Part shown: positions 1 through 9,047 of the stretch, piece after piece
How positions within the stretch are numbered: the first letter of the stretch is position 1
Layout: the number at the start of each line of letters is the position of its first letter
NCBI RefSeq assembly: GCF_030409795.1
Contig: NZ_JAUFQN010000019.1
Span: 2,852,001 to 2,916,000, forward strand
Reading direction: 5' to 3'
DNA from: Flavobacterium paronense
GTDB lineage: Bacteria; Bacteroidota; Bacteroidia; Flavobacteriales; Flavobacteriaceae
DNA length: 64,000 nucleotides
The notes under the pieces: generated by a model
The model's database searches: none
What the model saw: the letters and a program-made list of their open reading frames with translations, nothing else
Told to the model about the DNA's origin: nothing
Made by a program: the position numbers and the translations under genes

Positions 1-3
1 TCT

Positions 4-582
4 ATGATAGCAATTGTAAAATACAACGCTGGTAACATTACTTCAGTGAAAAATGCCGTTGAACGGTTAGGTTATTCGTGCATCGTTACCGATGATGAAA
101 CGATTTTAAAAAAAGCTGAAAAAGTGATTTTTCCTGGTGTGGGCGAAGCAAGTTCGGCGATGCGGTATTTAAAAGAAAAAGGTTTGGACAAAGTAATAAA
201 AAACCTAACACAACCCGTTTTGGGCATTTGCCTCGGACAACAATTATTATGTCAATTTTCGGAAGAAGGCAACACAAAATGTTTAGGCATTTTTGAAGCA
301 ACAGTAAAGAAATTTGAACCAAAATCAAAAGTGCCGCATATGGGTTGGAATACAATTTCTAATACAAAATCAGAATTATTCAACGGTATTTCAACTGACG
401 AAGATTTTTATTTTGTACACAGTTATTATGCCGAAATTAGTAATGAAACGACAGCCATTTGCGATTACATCGTTCCGTTTAGTGCTTCGATGCAAAAGGA
501 TAATTTTTACGCTACACAATTTCATCCCGAAAAATCATCACAGGTTGGCGAAGAATTATTACTGAACTTTTTAAAACTATAA
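4..582 (+). CDS. hisH: Imidazole glycerol phosphate synthase, glutaminase subunit HisH
   Basis: Releases ammonia from glutamine and channels it to HisF, which forms imidazole glycerol phosphate and AICAR in histidine synthesis. The 192 residues are one class I (triad) glutamine amidotransferase domain: oxyanion loop PGVG at 44-47, nucleophile Cys76 in GICLGQ, His174 and Glu176 in FHPEK. Length is normal for the family. The gene begins at the window edge, so upstream his genes are outside. A 98-base gap holding a perfect palindrome separates it from hisA, whereas the following his genes overlap one another. Confidence 0.97.
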   Translation: MIAIVKYNAGNITSVKNAVERLGYSCIVTDDETILKKAEKVIFPGVGEASSAMRYLKEKGLDKVIKNLTQPVLGICLGQQLLCQFSEEGNTKCLGIFEATVKKFEPKSKVPHMGWNTISNTKSELFNGISTDEDFYFVHSYYAEISNETTAICDYIVPFSASMQKDNFYATQFHPEKSSQVGEELLLNFLKL

Positions 583-594
583 ACATATAAAAAG

Positions 595-660
595 TTTTAA
601 ACCATTAAGGTATTAAGATAATTAAGTCTTAATGAAACTTAATACCTTAATGGTTTAAAA
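595..660. repeat. Perfect nested palindrome in the hisH-hisA gap
   Basis: Two exactly complementary 23-base arms (595-617 and 638-660) enclose a 20-base loop that itself contains a smaller palindrome (ATTAAG-T-CTTAAT). The arms are A/T-rich and no T-run follows on the plus strand, so it is not a standard terminator. It could be a dispersed palindromic element or an RNA hairpin adjusting expression within the his operon. Confidence 0.85.
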
Positions 661-680
661 AATCAATAGAAAATATTATT

Positions 681-1394
681 ATGAGAATCATTCCAGCCAT
701 AGACATCATCAACGGAAAATGCGTCCGATTGACTAAAGGTGATTACAACACCCAGAAAATCTACAACGAAAACCCTTTGGAAGTTGCCAAATATTTTGAA
801 GACAACGGCATCCAATATTTACATTTAGTCGACTTAGATGGAGCAAAATCACACCAAATTATCAATCATAAAGTATTGTATCAAATTGCAACCAAAACGA
901 ATTTGAAAATCGATTTTGGCGGCGGATTAAAGCAAAGAAAAGATCTTGAAATTGCATTTGAAAATGGCGCAAATCAAATTACCGGCGGAAGTATTGCCGC
1001 AAATAATCCAGTAGAATTTTTACAATGGTTGAATGAATTTGGAAGCGAAAAAATCATTTTAGGAGCTGATTGTCTAAATCGGAAAATTGCCACTCAAGGC
1101 TGGTTGGAAACATCGGAACTTGATGTGATTGAATATATTTCTGACTATGTGTCTAAAGGAATTTCAACAGTAATTTGCACCGACATTTCTAAAGACGGAA
1201 TGCTTCAAGGAACATCTAATGAATTGTATTCAGCTATTTTAATTAAGGCCAAAGTAAATCTAATTGCAAGCGGTGGCGTTACAACTTTATCCGATTTAAA
1301 ATTGCTAAAAACGATGGGTTGTGAAGGCGCCATCATTGGAAAAGCTTTGTATGAAGGCACTATAAAAATTGAAAAGCTTAGAGATTTATGTTAA
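681..1394 (+). CDS. hisA: ProFAR isomerase HisA
   Basis: 1-(5-phosphoribosyl)-5-[(5-phosphoribosylamino)methylideneamino]imidazole-4-carboxamide isomerase, the Amadori step before HisF/HisH. It is a 237-residue TIM barrel with the two half-barrel phosphate-site signatures (FGGGL near 79-83, ASGGV at 196-200) and the expected catalytic aspartates Asp8 (AIDI) and Asp130 (LGAD). Its last 7 bases overlap hisF, which suggests translational coupling. Full length. Confidence 0.97.
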   Translation: MRIIPAIDIINGKCVRLTKGDYNTQKIYNENPLEVAKYFEDNGIQYLHLVDLDGAKSHQIINHKVLYQIATKTNLKIDFGGGLKQRKDLEIAFENGANQITGGSIAANNPVEFLQWLNEFGSEKIILGADCLNRKIATQGWLETSELDVIEYISDYVSKGISTVICTDISKDGMLQGTSNELYSAILIKAKVNLIASGGVTTLSDLKLLKTMGCEGAIIGKALYEGTIKIEKLRDLC

Positions 1395-2140
1395 AGAAAA
1401 GAATCATTCCGTGTTTGGATATTAAAGACGGTCGCGTAGTTAAAGGAGTTCAATTTTTGGAACTGAAAGACGCTGGAAATCCTGTTGAATTAGCTTCATT
1501 TTATTCTAAAAACGGAGCAGATGAATTGGTGTTTTTAGATATCAGCGCCACTTTAGAAAAACGAAAAACTTTAGCCAAAATGGTAACGCAATTGTCCAAA
1601 GAAATCAATATTCCGTTTACCGTTGGCGGAGGCATTCAATCAGTTGATGATGCGAGATTATTATTGCAATCCGGAGCAGATAAAGTGAGTATTAATTCGG
1701 CTGCCGTTTTGAATCCGGAGCTGATTACTGAAATTTCGGAGGCTTTTGGAAGTCAGAGTTTAGTAGTCGCCATTGACATAAAAAAACAAGAAAACGATTG
1801 GTATGTTTTTGTCAAAGGCGGAACCGAATCCACTGGAATTTTAGCCATTGATTGGGCACAAAAAGTTGAACAACTTGGTGCCGGAGAACTATTAGTAACT
1901 TCCATGAACAACGATGGTTCCAAAAACGGATTTGCATTAGAAATTACCAATGCTATTTGTAAAGCCGTTTCCATTCCGGTAATTGCTTCAGGTGGTGCAG
2001 GAAAAGTTGACCATTTTGTTGAATTATTTACCAAAACCAAAGTCAGTGCTGGTTTAGCAGCAAGTATTTTTCACTTTAATGAAGTGCCAATTTCTAAGTT
2101 AAAAAACATTTTAAAAACCCAAAATATTCCCATTAGATGA
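1388..2140 (+). CDS. hisF: Imidazole glycerol phosphate synthase, cyclase subunit HisF
   Basis: Cyclase partner of HisH; a 250-residue TIM barrel that condenses ammonia with PRFAR. Catalytic Asp11 (CLDI) and Asp130 (AIDI) are in place, as are the glycine-rich phosphate loops VGGGI (79-83) and ASGGAG. The loop usually written S-M-D-x-D-G reads SMNNDG here, a mild variant. The gene overlaps hisA by 7 bases and hisIE by 4 (ATGA), giving a tightly coupled hisA-F-IE block. Confidence 0.97.
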   Translation: MLKKRIIPCLDIKDGRVVKGVQFLELKDAGNPVELASFYSKNGADELVFLDISATLEKRKTLAKMVTQLSKEINIPFTVGGGIQSVDDARLLLQSGADKVSINSAAVLNPELITEISEAFGSQSLVVAIDIKKQENDWYVFVKGGTESTGILAIDWAQKVEQLGAGELLVTSMNNDGSKNGFALEITNAICKAVSIPVIASGGAGKVDHFVELFTKTKVSAGLAASIFHFNEVPISKLKNILKTQNIPIR

Positions 2141-2730
2141 ATTTAGATTTCTCAAAAAACAACGGATTAATTCCTGTTATCATTCAAGACAACCAAACGC
2201 AGCAAGTTTTGATGTTAGGCTATATGAATGAAGAAGCGTTGCAAAAAACACAAGAAGAAAATACCGTAACTTTTTTTAGTCGAAGCAAAAACAGATTGTG
2301 GACCAAAGGGGAAACTTCGGGTAATTTTCTAAATGTAGTTTCCATAAAAGAAGATTGCGATAACGATGCATTATTGATTCAAGTCATCCCAAACGGACCA
2401 ACGTGCCACAACGGAACGACTTCTTGCTTTGCAAATGAGCCTCAAATTTCATTTCTTAATGAATTGGAAAATGTGATTGAAGAACGCATTTCAAACCCAA
2501 GTTCAGAGTCGTATGTCGCATCTCTTTTTAAGAAAGGAATCAATAAAATGGCACAAAAAGTGGGAGAAGAAGCAGTTGAATTAGTTATTGAAGCTAAAGA
2601 TGATAATCAAGATTTGTTTTTAAATGAAGCGGCCGATTTGTTATTTCACTATTTAGTGTTGTTAAAAGCTAAAGGTTTTGGATTGGAAAATGTAGAAACC
2701 ATTTTAAAAGACAGAATGAAAAATAGATAA
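2137..2730 (+). CDS. hisIE: Bifunctional PRA-CH/PRA-PH HisIE
   Basis: Fused enzyme for steps 2 and 3 of histidine synthesis. Residues 1 to about 105 are phosphoribosyl-AMP cyclohydrolase, with Zn cysteines Cys74, Cys90 and Cys97 ([11 protein letters not shown]) and metal aspartates in DCDND (73-77). Residues about 107-197 are the all-helical phosphoribosyl-ATP pyrophosphatase ([20 protein letters not shown]). It is the last gene of the his operon; a promoter for the next gene follows. Confidence 0.97.
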   Translation: MNLDFSKNNGLIPVIIQDNQTQQVLMLGYMNEEALQKTQEENTVTFFSRSKNRLWTKGETSGNFLNVVSIKEDCDNDALLIQVIPNGPTCHNGTTSCFANEPQISFLNELENVIEERISNPSSESYVASLFKKGINKMAQKVGEEAVELVIEAKDDNQDLFLNEAADLLFHYLVLLKAKGFGLENVETILKDRMKNR

Positions 2731-2802
2731 TATTAGCTTTAAGGCTATTTAAGAATAACAAATCTTTATCATTTCTTTAAAATTTAAAAATAGAATTCTC
2801 AT

Positions 2803-2810
2803 TATCTTTG
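2803..2810 (+). promoter_or_regulatory. Bacteroidota -7 promoter box for the bacilliredoxin gene
   Basis: TATCTTTG matches TAnnTTTG and lies 50 bases before the start codon at 2861. No clear TTG -33 element is visible at the usual distance. Confidence 0.55.
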
Positions 2811-2860
2811 CGGTAGATTAAATCAAGTAATCCTAATTCCTTAATCCTAAATTAAAAATT

Positions 2861-3271
2861 ATGTATCCAGAAGAAATGGTATTACCAATGCGTGCCGAAT
2901 TAACTGCCGCTGGTTTTCAAGATTTATATAATGCAGAGGCTGTAGAAAATGCTATTAAAGCAGAAGGAACAACACTTGTAGTTGTAAATTCGGTTTGTGG
3001 TTGTGCGGCAAGAAACGCACGTCCGGGAGCAAAAATGAGTTTAGATGGCACAAAAAAACCCGACCATTTAGTAACTGTTTTTGCCGGTGTTGATAAAGAA
3101 GCGGTTGATGCTGCCCGCCAGCACATGTTCCCTTTTCCACCATCATCACCAAGTATGGCATTATTCAAAAATGGCGAATTGGTTCACATGTTAGAACGTC
3201 ATCACATTGAAGGTCGTCCTGCTGAAATGATTGCTGAAAACCTGAAAGACGCTTACGCAGAATTCTGTTAA
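2861..3271 (+). CDS. Bacilliredoxin, BrxA/BrxB (YphP/YqiW) family
   Basis: A 136-residue thioredoxin-fold protein with the family's C-G-C active site (Cys46-Gly47-Cys48) followed by AARNARPG. Studied members remove bacillithiol or other low-molecular-weight thiols from oxidised cysteines and act as weak disulfide isomerases. A third cysteine is the last residue (Cys136). The gene is monocistronic: its own -7 box upstream and a strong palindrome downstream. Family assignment is firm; the thiol cofactor is inferred. Confidence 0.9.
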   Translation: MYPEEMVLPMRAELTAAGFQDLYNAEAVENAIKAEGTTLVVVNSVCGCAARNARPGAKMSLDGTKKPDHLVTVFAGVDKEAVDAARQHMFPFPPSSPSMALFKNGELVHMLERHHIEGRPAEMIAENLKDAYAEFC

Positions 3272-3306
3272 ACTTGCCACAAAGACACTAGGTCGTAAGG
3301 AATTAT

Positions 3307-3357
3307 TTAGCCACAGATTCACAGATTTTTATTATTAATCTGTGAATCTGTGGCTAA
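3307..3357. repeat. Dispersed palindrome, copy 1
   Basis: Perfect 21-base arms (3307-3327, 3337-3357) around a 9-base loop, followed by a T-run on the plus strand, so it may also terminate the bacilliredoxin transcript. The arm sequence TTAGCCACAGATTCACAG recurs with its complement at 28366-28471, which marks it as a dispersed element and not a gene-specific hairpin. Confidence 0.85.
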
Positions 3358-3368
3358 TTTTTTTATAG

Positions 3369-3398
3369 TTGTAATTTTAGAATAAAATTCTAAATTTG
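3369..3398 (+). promoter_or_regulatory. Promoter of trhO
   Basis: TTG at 3369-3371, a 19-base spacer, then TAAATTTG at 3391-3398: a full match to the Bacteroidota -33/-7 layout, 55 bases before the start codon at 3454. Confidence 0.7.
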
Positions 3399-3453
3399 TA
3401 CCGAATTCTTCCATTTAGAGTTCAGAAATATTTCTCACTTAAACGTTTATAGC

Positions 3454-4812
3454 ATGCAACTGTATAACACCTTAAGCGCAGAAGAAAGAGCCGAACTTAT
3501 TGATCAAGCCGGCAAACAACGACTTACTTTGTCTTTCTATGCGTATGCCAAAATTGAAGATCCAAAACAATTTCGCGACAATTTATTTATCGAATGGAAC
3601 AAGCTCGATGCTCTTGGCAGAACTTATGTAGCCAAAGAAGGAATCAATGCCCAAATGTCGGTTCCGGCAGAAAACATTGAAGCTTTTCGCGAAACATTAG
3701 AAGTGTATGACTTCATGAAAAACATCCGTTTAAATGTAGCTGTCGAACAAGACGATCATTCCTTTTTGAAACTGACCGTAAAAGTCCGTGACAAAATTGT
3801 AGCCGACGGATTAAACGACGAAACTTTTGACGTTACCAATATTGGGGTGCACTTAAAAGCAAAGGAATTCAATCAGATTTTAGAAGACCCAAATACCATT
3901 GTTGTCGATTTTAGAAATCATTATGAAAGCGAAATTGGCCATTTCAAAGGCGCTATAACTCCGGATGTGGAGACTTTCAGAGAAAGTTTACCAATCATCA
4001 ACGAGCAACTTCAAAATCACAAAGAAGATAAAAATCTGGTGATGTATTGCACTGGTGGGATTCGTTGCGAAAAAGCTTCGGCTTATTTCAAACATCAAGG
4101 TTTTAAAAATGTATTTCAGTTAGAAGGCGGCATTATCAATTATGCCAAGCAAATTAAAGAAGAAGGTATAGAAAGTAAATTCATTGGAAAGAATTTCGTT
4201 TTTGACCATCGCCTTGGCGAAAGAATTACTGACGATATAGTTTCGCAATGCCATCAATGCGGAAAACCTTGCGACAATCACACCAATTGTGAAAACGAAG
4301 GCTGTCATTTATTGTTCATACAATGTGATGAATGTAAAGCTGCGATGGAGAACTGTTGTTCTGTCGAATGTCAAGAAATCATTCACATGTCATTGGTTGA
4401 TCAAGTGAAATTGCGTCGTGGGGTAAAAAACGGAAACATGATTTTCAGAAAAGGGAAATCAGATAAATTACTTTTCAAACATTCGGGTGAACTTTCGGAT
4501 ACATCTTTGGCTATTGCCGAAAAACCAAAAGACATCAGACAGAAAATAAAAATCAAAAAAGTCTTAATCGGAAAAGCAGAACATTATTATGTAAAAGCAG
4601 CTGTCGGACTTTTCATTATCGAAAATCAGGAGGTAACTATTGGTGATAAAATCTTAATTTCAGGGTCAACAACCGGAAACGAAGAAATGGTTATCGAAAA
4701 AATGTTCGTCAACGGAAGTGAAAATACTATAGCAAAAATTGGCGATAAAGTCACAATGAGTTTGCCATTCCGAATTCGTTTATCGGATAAATTGTTTAAG
4801 ATTATCTCCTAA
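3454..4812 (+). CDS. trhO: tRNA uridine(34) hydroxylase TrhO (rhodanese) with C-terminal extension
   Basis: Rhodanese-type enzyme (YceA/UPF0176 family) that uses oxygen to form 5-hydroxyuridine at tRNA position 34. Residues 1 to about 110 are the N-terminal acylphosphatase-like domain. Residues about 130-240 are the rhodanese domain with active-site loop CTGGIRC (Cys199-Cys205). Residues 266-306 form a cysteine-rich, probably zinc-binding segment with ten cysteines. At 452 residues it is about 100 longer than E. coli TrhO. The extra part (about 362-452) looks like the small beta-barrel that ends U32-peptidase proteins such as TrhP. It has its own promoter and terminator. Confidence 0.88.
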   Translation: MQLYNTLSAEERAELIDQAGKQRLTLSFYAYAKIEDPKQFRDNLFIEWNKLDALGRTYVAKEGINAQMSVPAENIEAFRETLEVYDFMKNIRLNVAVEQDDHSFLKLTVKVRDKIVADGLNDETFDVTNIGVHLKAKEFNQILEDPNTIVVDFRNHYESEIGHFKGAITPDVETFRESLPIINEQLQNHKEDKNLVMYCTGGIRCEKASAYFKHQGFKNVFQLEGGIINYAKQIKEEGIESKFIGKNFVFDHRLGERITDDIVSQCHQCGKPCDNHTNCENEGCHLLFIQCDECKAAMENCCSVECQEIIHMSLVDQVKLRRGVKNGNMIFRKGKSDKLLFKHSGELSDTSLAIAEKPKDIRQKIKIKKVLIGKAEHYYVKAAVGLFIIENQEVTIGDKILISGSTTGNEEMVIEKMFVNGSENTIAKIGDKVTMSLPFRIRLSDKLFKIIS

Positions 4813-4833
4813 ACTTATTCATTTTTAAAATAC

Positions 4834-4886
4834 AAAATCCTAAATTTTGGCTGAAAAAAGCAATCAGAATTTGGGATTTTTTTATT
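4834..4886 (+). terminator. Rho-independent terminator after trhO
   Basis: Fifteen-base arms (4834-4848 and 4866-4880) pair with a few G-U or mismatched positions and are followed by a T-run. Confidence 0.75.
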
Positions 4887-4916
4887 GTAATTTATTTTTT
4901 TAAAATACTATCTTTA
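4885..4916 (+). promoter_or_regulatory. Candidate promoter of the RicT-like/gldH/PBP1A group
   Basis: TTG (4885-4887), 21-base spacer, TATCTTTA (4909-4916), one base off the TAnnTTTG consensus; 56 bases before the start codon at 4973. Confidence 0.5.
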
Positions 4917-4972
4917 CCAATTAATCGTTTTATGAATTATAAGTTGCTTTTTGCAACACTACATATATAATT

Positions 4973-6256
4973 ATGGCTTGTCAAAGTTGTTCAACATCTG
5001 ATGGTGGCGCACCTAAAGGATGCAAAAATAATGGGACTTGCGGCACCGATAGCTGCAACAAATTAACGGTTTTTGATTGGTTAGCCAATATGAGTTTACC
5101 AAACGGGGAAACTGCTTTCGACTGTGTTGAAGTTCGCTTCAAAAACGGTAGAAAAGAATTTTTTCGCAATACCGAAAAACTCACACTTAGCATTGGCGAT
5201 GTTGTTGCGACTGAAGCTTCTCCAGGACATGATGTGGGTATTGTAACTTTAACCGGAGAATTGGTGAAAATTCAAATGAAGAAAAAGGGCGTGAATCATT
5301 CCGGTCCGGATATTGCCAAAATATATCGAAAAGCATCACAAAGAGATATTGATATTTGGAGCGATTCTCGAGATAAAGAAGAACCAATGAAAGTGAAAGC
5401 GCGTGAATTAGCAATCACTCACAAATTGGAAATGAAAATTTCGGATATCGAATTTCAAGGAGATGGATCCAAAGTTACTTTTTATTATACCGCAAACGAC
5501 AGAGTTGATTTTCGACTTTTAATAAAAGATTATTCCCGAGTATTCAGCACCAGAATTGAAATGAAACAAGTTGGTCTGCGTCAAGAAGCGTCTCGTCTTG
5601 GCGGCATTGGTTCATGTGGTAGAGAACTATGTTGTTCAACTTGGTTGACGGATTTCCGTAGCGTAAATACTTCGGCTGCGCGTTACCAACAACTGTCTTT
5701 AAATCCGCAAAAATTAGCAGGACAATGCGGTAAATTAAAATGTTGTTTGAACTACGAATTAGATACTTACTTAGATGCTTTAAAAGGTTTTCCTGATTTT
5801 GAAACCAAATTAAAAACAGAAAAAGGCGATGCCATTTGCCAAAAACAAGATATTTTTAAAGGCTTAATGTGGTTCGCTTATACAGATAATTTTGCGAATT
5901 GGCACGTTTTAAACATTGAGCAAGTCAAGGAAATAATAGCCGAAAACAAACAAAACAAAAAAGTAAGTTCTCTTGAAGATTTTGCTATTGAAACGGTTGC
6001 TGAACCTGAAAAGGATTTTAACAATGCAATGGGACAAGAAAGTCTAACCCGATTTGACCAACCCAAAAAGAGCAAAAATAAAAACCGAAACAAAAATAAA
6101 AGCAAGGTTTCCAATCAACCCGATGCGAGACCAAACGGAGTCAAGATAAATCCAAACCAAAACCAGAAAAAAGAGCAAGGTCAAGGACAAAAACAAACTC
6201 AGAAACCAGCAGACAAAAAACCTATAATTATAAAAAAGAATGAAAATAAAGAATAG
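4973..6256 (+). CDS. RicT/YaaT-like PSP1-domain protein
   Basis: Homologue of Bacillus RicT (YaaT), part of an Fe-S-containing complex that affects RNase Y-dependent RNA maturation. The PSP1 core spans about 50-265 and ends in the diagnostic cysteine pattern GSCGRELCC (Cys215, 220, 221) and QCGKLKCC (Cys252, 257, 258). Five more cysteines crowd residues 3-28. The last ~75 residues are a very basic Lys/Asn/Gln tail, possibly RNA-binding (inference). The 3' end overlaps gldH by 17 bases. The role in a non-sporulating organism is unknown; linkage to gliding and cell-wall genes is the only hint. Confidence 0.85.
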   Translation: MACQSCSTSDGGAPKGCKNNGTCGTDSCNKLTVFDWLANMSLPNGETAFDCVEVRFKNGRKEFFRNTEKLTLSIGDVVATEASPGHDVGIVTLTGELVKIQMKKKGVNHSGPDIAKIYRKASQRDIDIWSDSRDKEEPMKVKARELAITHKLEMKISDIEFQGDGSKVTFYYTANDRVDFRLLIKDYSRVFSTRIEMKQVGLRQEASRLGGIGSCGRELCCSTWLTDFRSVNTSAARYQQLSLNPQKLAGQCGKLKCCLNYELDTYLDALKGFPDFETKLKTEKGDAICQKQDIFKGLMWFAYTDNFANWHVLNIEQVKEIIAENKQNKKVSSLEDFAIETVAEPEKDFNNAMGQESLTRFDQPKKSKNKNRNKNKSKVSNQPDARPNGVKINPNQNQKKEQGQGQKQTQKPADKKPIIIKKNENKE

Positions 6257-6725
6257 CATCCTTTTTATTTTAATCCTGCTTTTGGTTATTTCTTGTGATA
6301 AAAAAAGAGTTTTCGATGAATATAAATCGGTTGGTAAAACTTGGCATAAAGATAGCATCGTGACTTTTGAATTGCCAAAATTAGACTCCAAAAAATTCTT
6401 TAATTTGTATGTAAATGTTAGAGATAACGACGATTATCCATTCAATAATTTATTCCTGATTGTTTCCTTAGAGCAACCAAACCATAAGGTTAAAGTAGAT
6501 ACTTTGGAATACCAAATGACAAATCCCGATGGCACACTTCTAGGAGATGGCTTTTCGGATATTAAAGAAAGTAAACTTTTTTATAAAGGGAAAACAAACT
6601 TTACTCAAAAAGGAATTTATAAAATTCACATACAACAAGCAACAAGACAAACCGGAAAAATTGAAGGTGTAACAACACTTCCAGGAATAACTGATGTTGG
6701 TTTTAGAATAGAATCTACAGAATAA
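6240..6725 (+). CDS. gldH: Gliding motility lipoprotein GldH
   Basis: A 161-residue lipoprotein needed for gliding and secretion in Flavobacterium relatives. The signal peptide ends in the lipobox VISC with Cys19 as the lipidated residue. The remainder is a single soluble, probably beta-rich domain that matches GldH in length and in conserved stretches such as GKTWHKDS. It lies in a coupled group: 17-base overlap with the RicT-like gene and 4 bases before the PBP1A gene. Confidence 0.9.
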   Translation: MKIKNSILFILILLLVISCDKKRVFDEYKSVGKTWHKDSIVTFELPKLDSKKFFNLYVNVRDNDDYPFNNLFLIVSLEQPNHKVKVDTLEYQMTNPDGTLLGDGFSDIKESKLFYKGKTNFTQKGIYKIHIQQATRQTGKIEGVTTLPGITDVGFRIESTE

Positions 6726-6729
6726 AATT

Positions 6730-9039
6730 ATGGCACAAAAAAATAATACTACAGTTAAAGACATTAAGTACTACCAAAAGAAATTTTGGAAGTTGTTCTT
6801 TTATGGACTTGGAGTAACGGCTTTGTTTTTCACCCTAGCATCCTGGGGATTTTTTGGAAGTATGCCTTCGTTTGAAGATTTAGAGAATCCAGAATCAAAT
6901 TTAGCCACCGAAGTTATTTCTTCTGATGGAATAACGATTGGGAAATTTTACAACGAAAACAGAACACCAATAAAATATGAGGATTTACCACAAAGTTTGG
7001 TCAAAGCTTTAGTCGCTACAGAAGATGAGCGTTTTTATGAACATTCCGGAATTGATGCCCGAAGAACTTTTGGTGCTGCTTTAAAATTAGGTTCCAATGG
7101 TGGAGCCAGTACATTAACCCAACAGTTAGCCAAATTATTATTCCATGGTGAAGGTTCAACTTTTAAACTTTTTCGTGTTATCCAAAAAGTAAAAGAATGG
7201 ATTATTGCAGTTAAATTAGAACGTCAATATACCAAAAACGAAATTATCGCAATGTATCTTAACAAAGCCGATTTTGTAAATACAGCTGTTGGAATCCGTT
7301 CTGCTTCCAAAGTATATTTTGGCAAAGAACCTCGCGATTTGACTGTTGACGAAGCAGCAATGTTTGTTGGAATGCTTAAAAACCCTTCATTGTATAATCC
7401 TTTACGTCGCATAGAAAAAGTGCGTTTGAGAAGAAATACGGTTCTAGGTCAAATGGTTAGAAATGGTATTTTGGATAAAGCAACCAAAGACAAATTGGCT
7501 GCTCAACCTATTGTGTTACACTTTCATCCAGAAAGTCATAAAGAAGGAACTGCAACTTATTTTAGAGAATTCCTTCGCGAATACATGAAAAACTGGGCGA
7601 AAGAAAATAAAAAATCAGACGGAAGTGATTGGGATATTTATAGCGATGGTTTAAAAATTTATACTACAATAGATTCAAAGATTCAAGAACATGCCGAAGA
7701 AGCCGTTGCGGCACACATGAAAAATTTACAAAAGGAATTCTTTGCGGAACAAAAAGACAATAAAAATGCCCCGTTTTTAAAAATCACACCCGAAGAAACA
7801 CAAAGAATCATGGACAAAGCCATGAAGTCATCTGACCGATGGAGAATCATGAAAGAAGATGACAAATCAGACGAAGAAATTACGGCTTCATTCCAAGTAC
7901 CAACCAAAATGAAAATATTCTCCTGGAATGGTGAAATCGATACAATTATGAAGCCTATTGACTCGATTCGCTATTACAAACATTTTCTTCAAACTGGTGT
8001 AATGTCAATGGAACCAAAAACGGGTCATATCAAGGCTTGGGTTGGTGGAATTGATTATAAATATTTTCAATACGACCACGTTGGACAAGGCGCCCGTCAA
8101 GTGGGCTCGACTTTCAAACCTTTTGTTTACGCCACAGCAATCGAGCAATTAGGCATGTCGCCCTGCGATTCTATTATCGATTCACCGTTTACAATTCCGG
8201 TTGGAAGACATCACGTTACCGAAGCCTGGACGCCAAAAAACTCCGATAATAAATACCGCGGAATGGTAACTTTGAAAAAAGCATTGGCTAATTCTATCAA
8301 TACCGTTTCCGCAAAATTGATGGATAAAGTTGGTCCCGAAGCTGTAGTTGCCTTAACCAAAAAATTAGGAGTGAAATCAGATATTCCTGTGCAACCTTCT
8401 ATCGCACTTGGTGCCGTAGAAATTACTGTTGAAGACATGGTGGCAGCTTACAGCACTTTTGCCAACCAAGGTGTTTATATCAAACCACAATTCATCAGCA
8501 GAATTGAAGATAAAAATGGTGTAGTGCTATACGAACCAGTTCCGGAAACACATGATGTCTTGAATAAAGACATCGCTTATGCGGTCATCAAACTTTTAGA
8601 AGGTGTAACCGAAGAAGGTTCCGGAGTACGTCTTAGAACGCAAGGTGGCGGAAGTGGCGACAATCGTTGGACAGGTTACCCATACATGTTTACGAATCCA
8701 ATTGCAGGGAAAACAGGAACTTCTCAAAATCAATCGGATGGTTGGTTTATCGGAATGGTGCCTAATTTGGTTACCGGAGTTTGGGTGGGTTGCGAAGACC
8801 GTTCTGCTCGTTTCAAAGGAATTACATATGGTCAAGGTGCAACGGCTGCTTTACCAATTTGGGGATATATGATGAAAAAATGCTATGAAGATAAAGATTT
8901 GCTGATTTCAAAAGATCCATTTGAAAGACCGGATAATCTTTCGATAAAAGTAGATTGCTGGACGCCAAGAAAAGTAGAAGTTGACTCGACTGCACTTCCT
9001 CCGGAAGAAGAACAAAACACAGATGAATTTGGATTGTAA
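6730..9039 (+). CDS. Penicillin-binding protein 1A (class A, bifunctional)
   Basis: Bifunctional peptidoglycan synthase anchored by one N-terminal membrane helix (about 20-43). Glycosyltransferase domain (about 60-240): catalytic Glu98 in TEDERF and the GGASTLTQQLAK motif (124-135). Transpeptidase domain (about 420-715): SxxK at Ser460-Lys463, SxN at Ser522-Asn524, KTG at 661-663. The insert between domains (about 330-410) is charged. Length (769) is typical for flavobacterial PBP1A. It is transcribed with gldH; no terminator follows, only a dispersed repeat element. Confidence 0.95.
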   Translation: MAQKNNTTVKDIKYYQKKFWKLFFYGLGVTALFFTLASWGFFGSMPSFEDLENPESNLATEVISSDGITIGKFYNENRTPIKYEDLPQSLVKALVATEDERFYEHSGIDARRTFGAALKLGSNGGASTLTQQLAKLLFHGEGSTFKLFRVIQKVKEWIIAVKLERQYTKNEIIAMYLNKADFVNTAVGIRSASKVYFGKEPRDLTVDEAAMFVGMLKNPSLYNPLRRIEKVRLRRNTVLGQMVRNGILDKATKDKLAAQPIVLHFHPESHKEGTATYFREFLREYMKNWAKENKKSDGSDWDIYSDGLKIYTTIDSKIQEHAEEAVAAHMKNLQKEFFAEQKDNKNAPFLKITPEETQRIMDKAMKSSDRWRIMKEDDKSDEEITASFQVPTKMKIFSWNGEIDTIMKPIDSIRYYKHFLQTGVMSMEPKTGHIKAWVGGIDYKYFQYDHVGQGARQVGSTFKPFVYATAIEQLGMSPCDSIIDSPFTIPVGRHHVTEAWTPKNSDNKYRGMVTLKKALANSINTVSAKLMDKVGPEAVVALTKKLGVKSDIPVQPSIALGAVEITVEDMVAAYSTFANQGVYIKPQFISRIEDKNGVVLYEPVPETHDVLNKDIAYAVIKLLEGVTEEGSGVRLRTQGGGSGDNRWTGYPYMFTNPIAGKTGTSQNQSDGWFIGMVPNLVTGVWVGCEDRSARFKGITYGQGATAALPIWGYMMKKCYEDKDLLISKDPFERPDNLSIKVDCWTPRKVEVDSTALPPEEEQNTDEFGL

Positions 9040-9047
9040 AATTTAGG

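Noticed and set aside
2917..3168. Minus-strand open frame opposite the bacilliredoxin gene
   Set aside because: Antisense shadow of a clear gene; no start signals or recognisable protein.
6044..6391. 115-residue minus-strand frame across the RicT/gldH junction
   Set aside because: Hydrophobic shadow of the Lys/Asn-rich tail read on the other strand.
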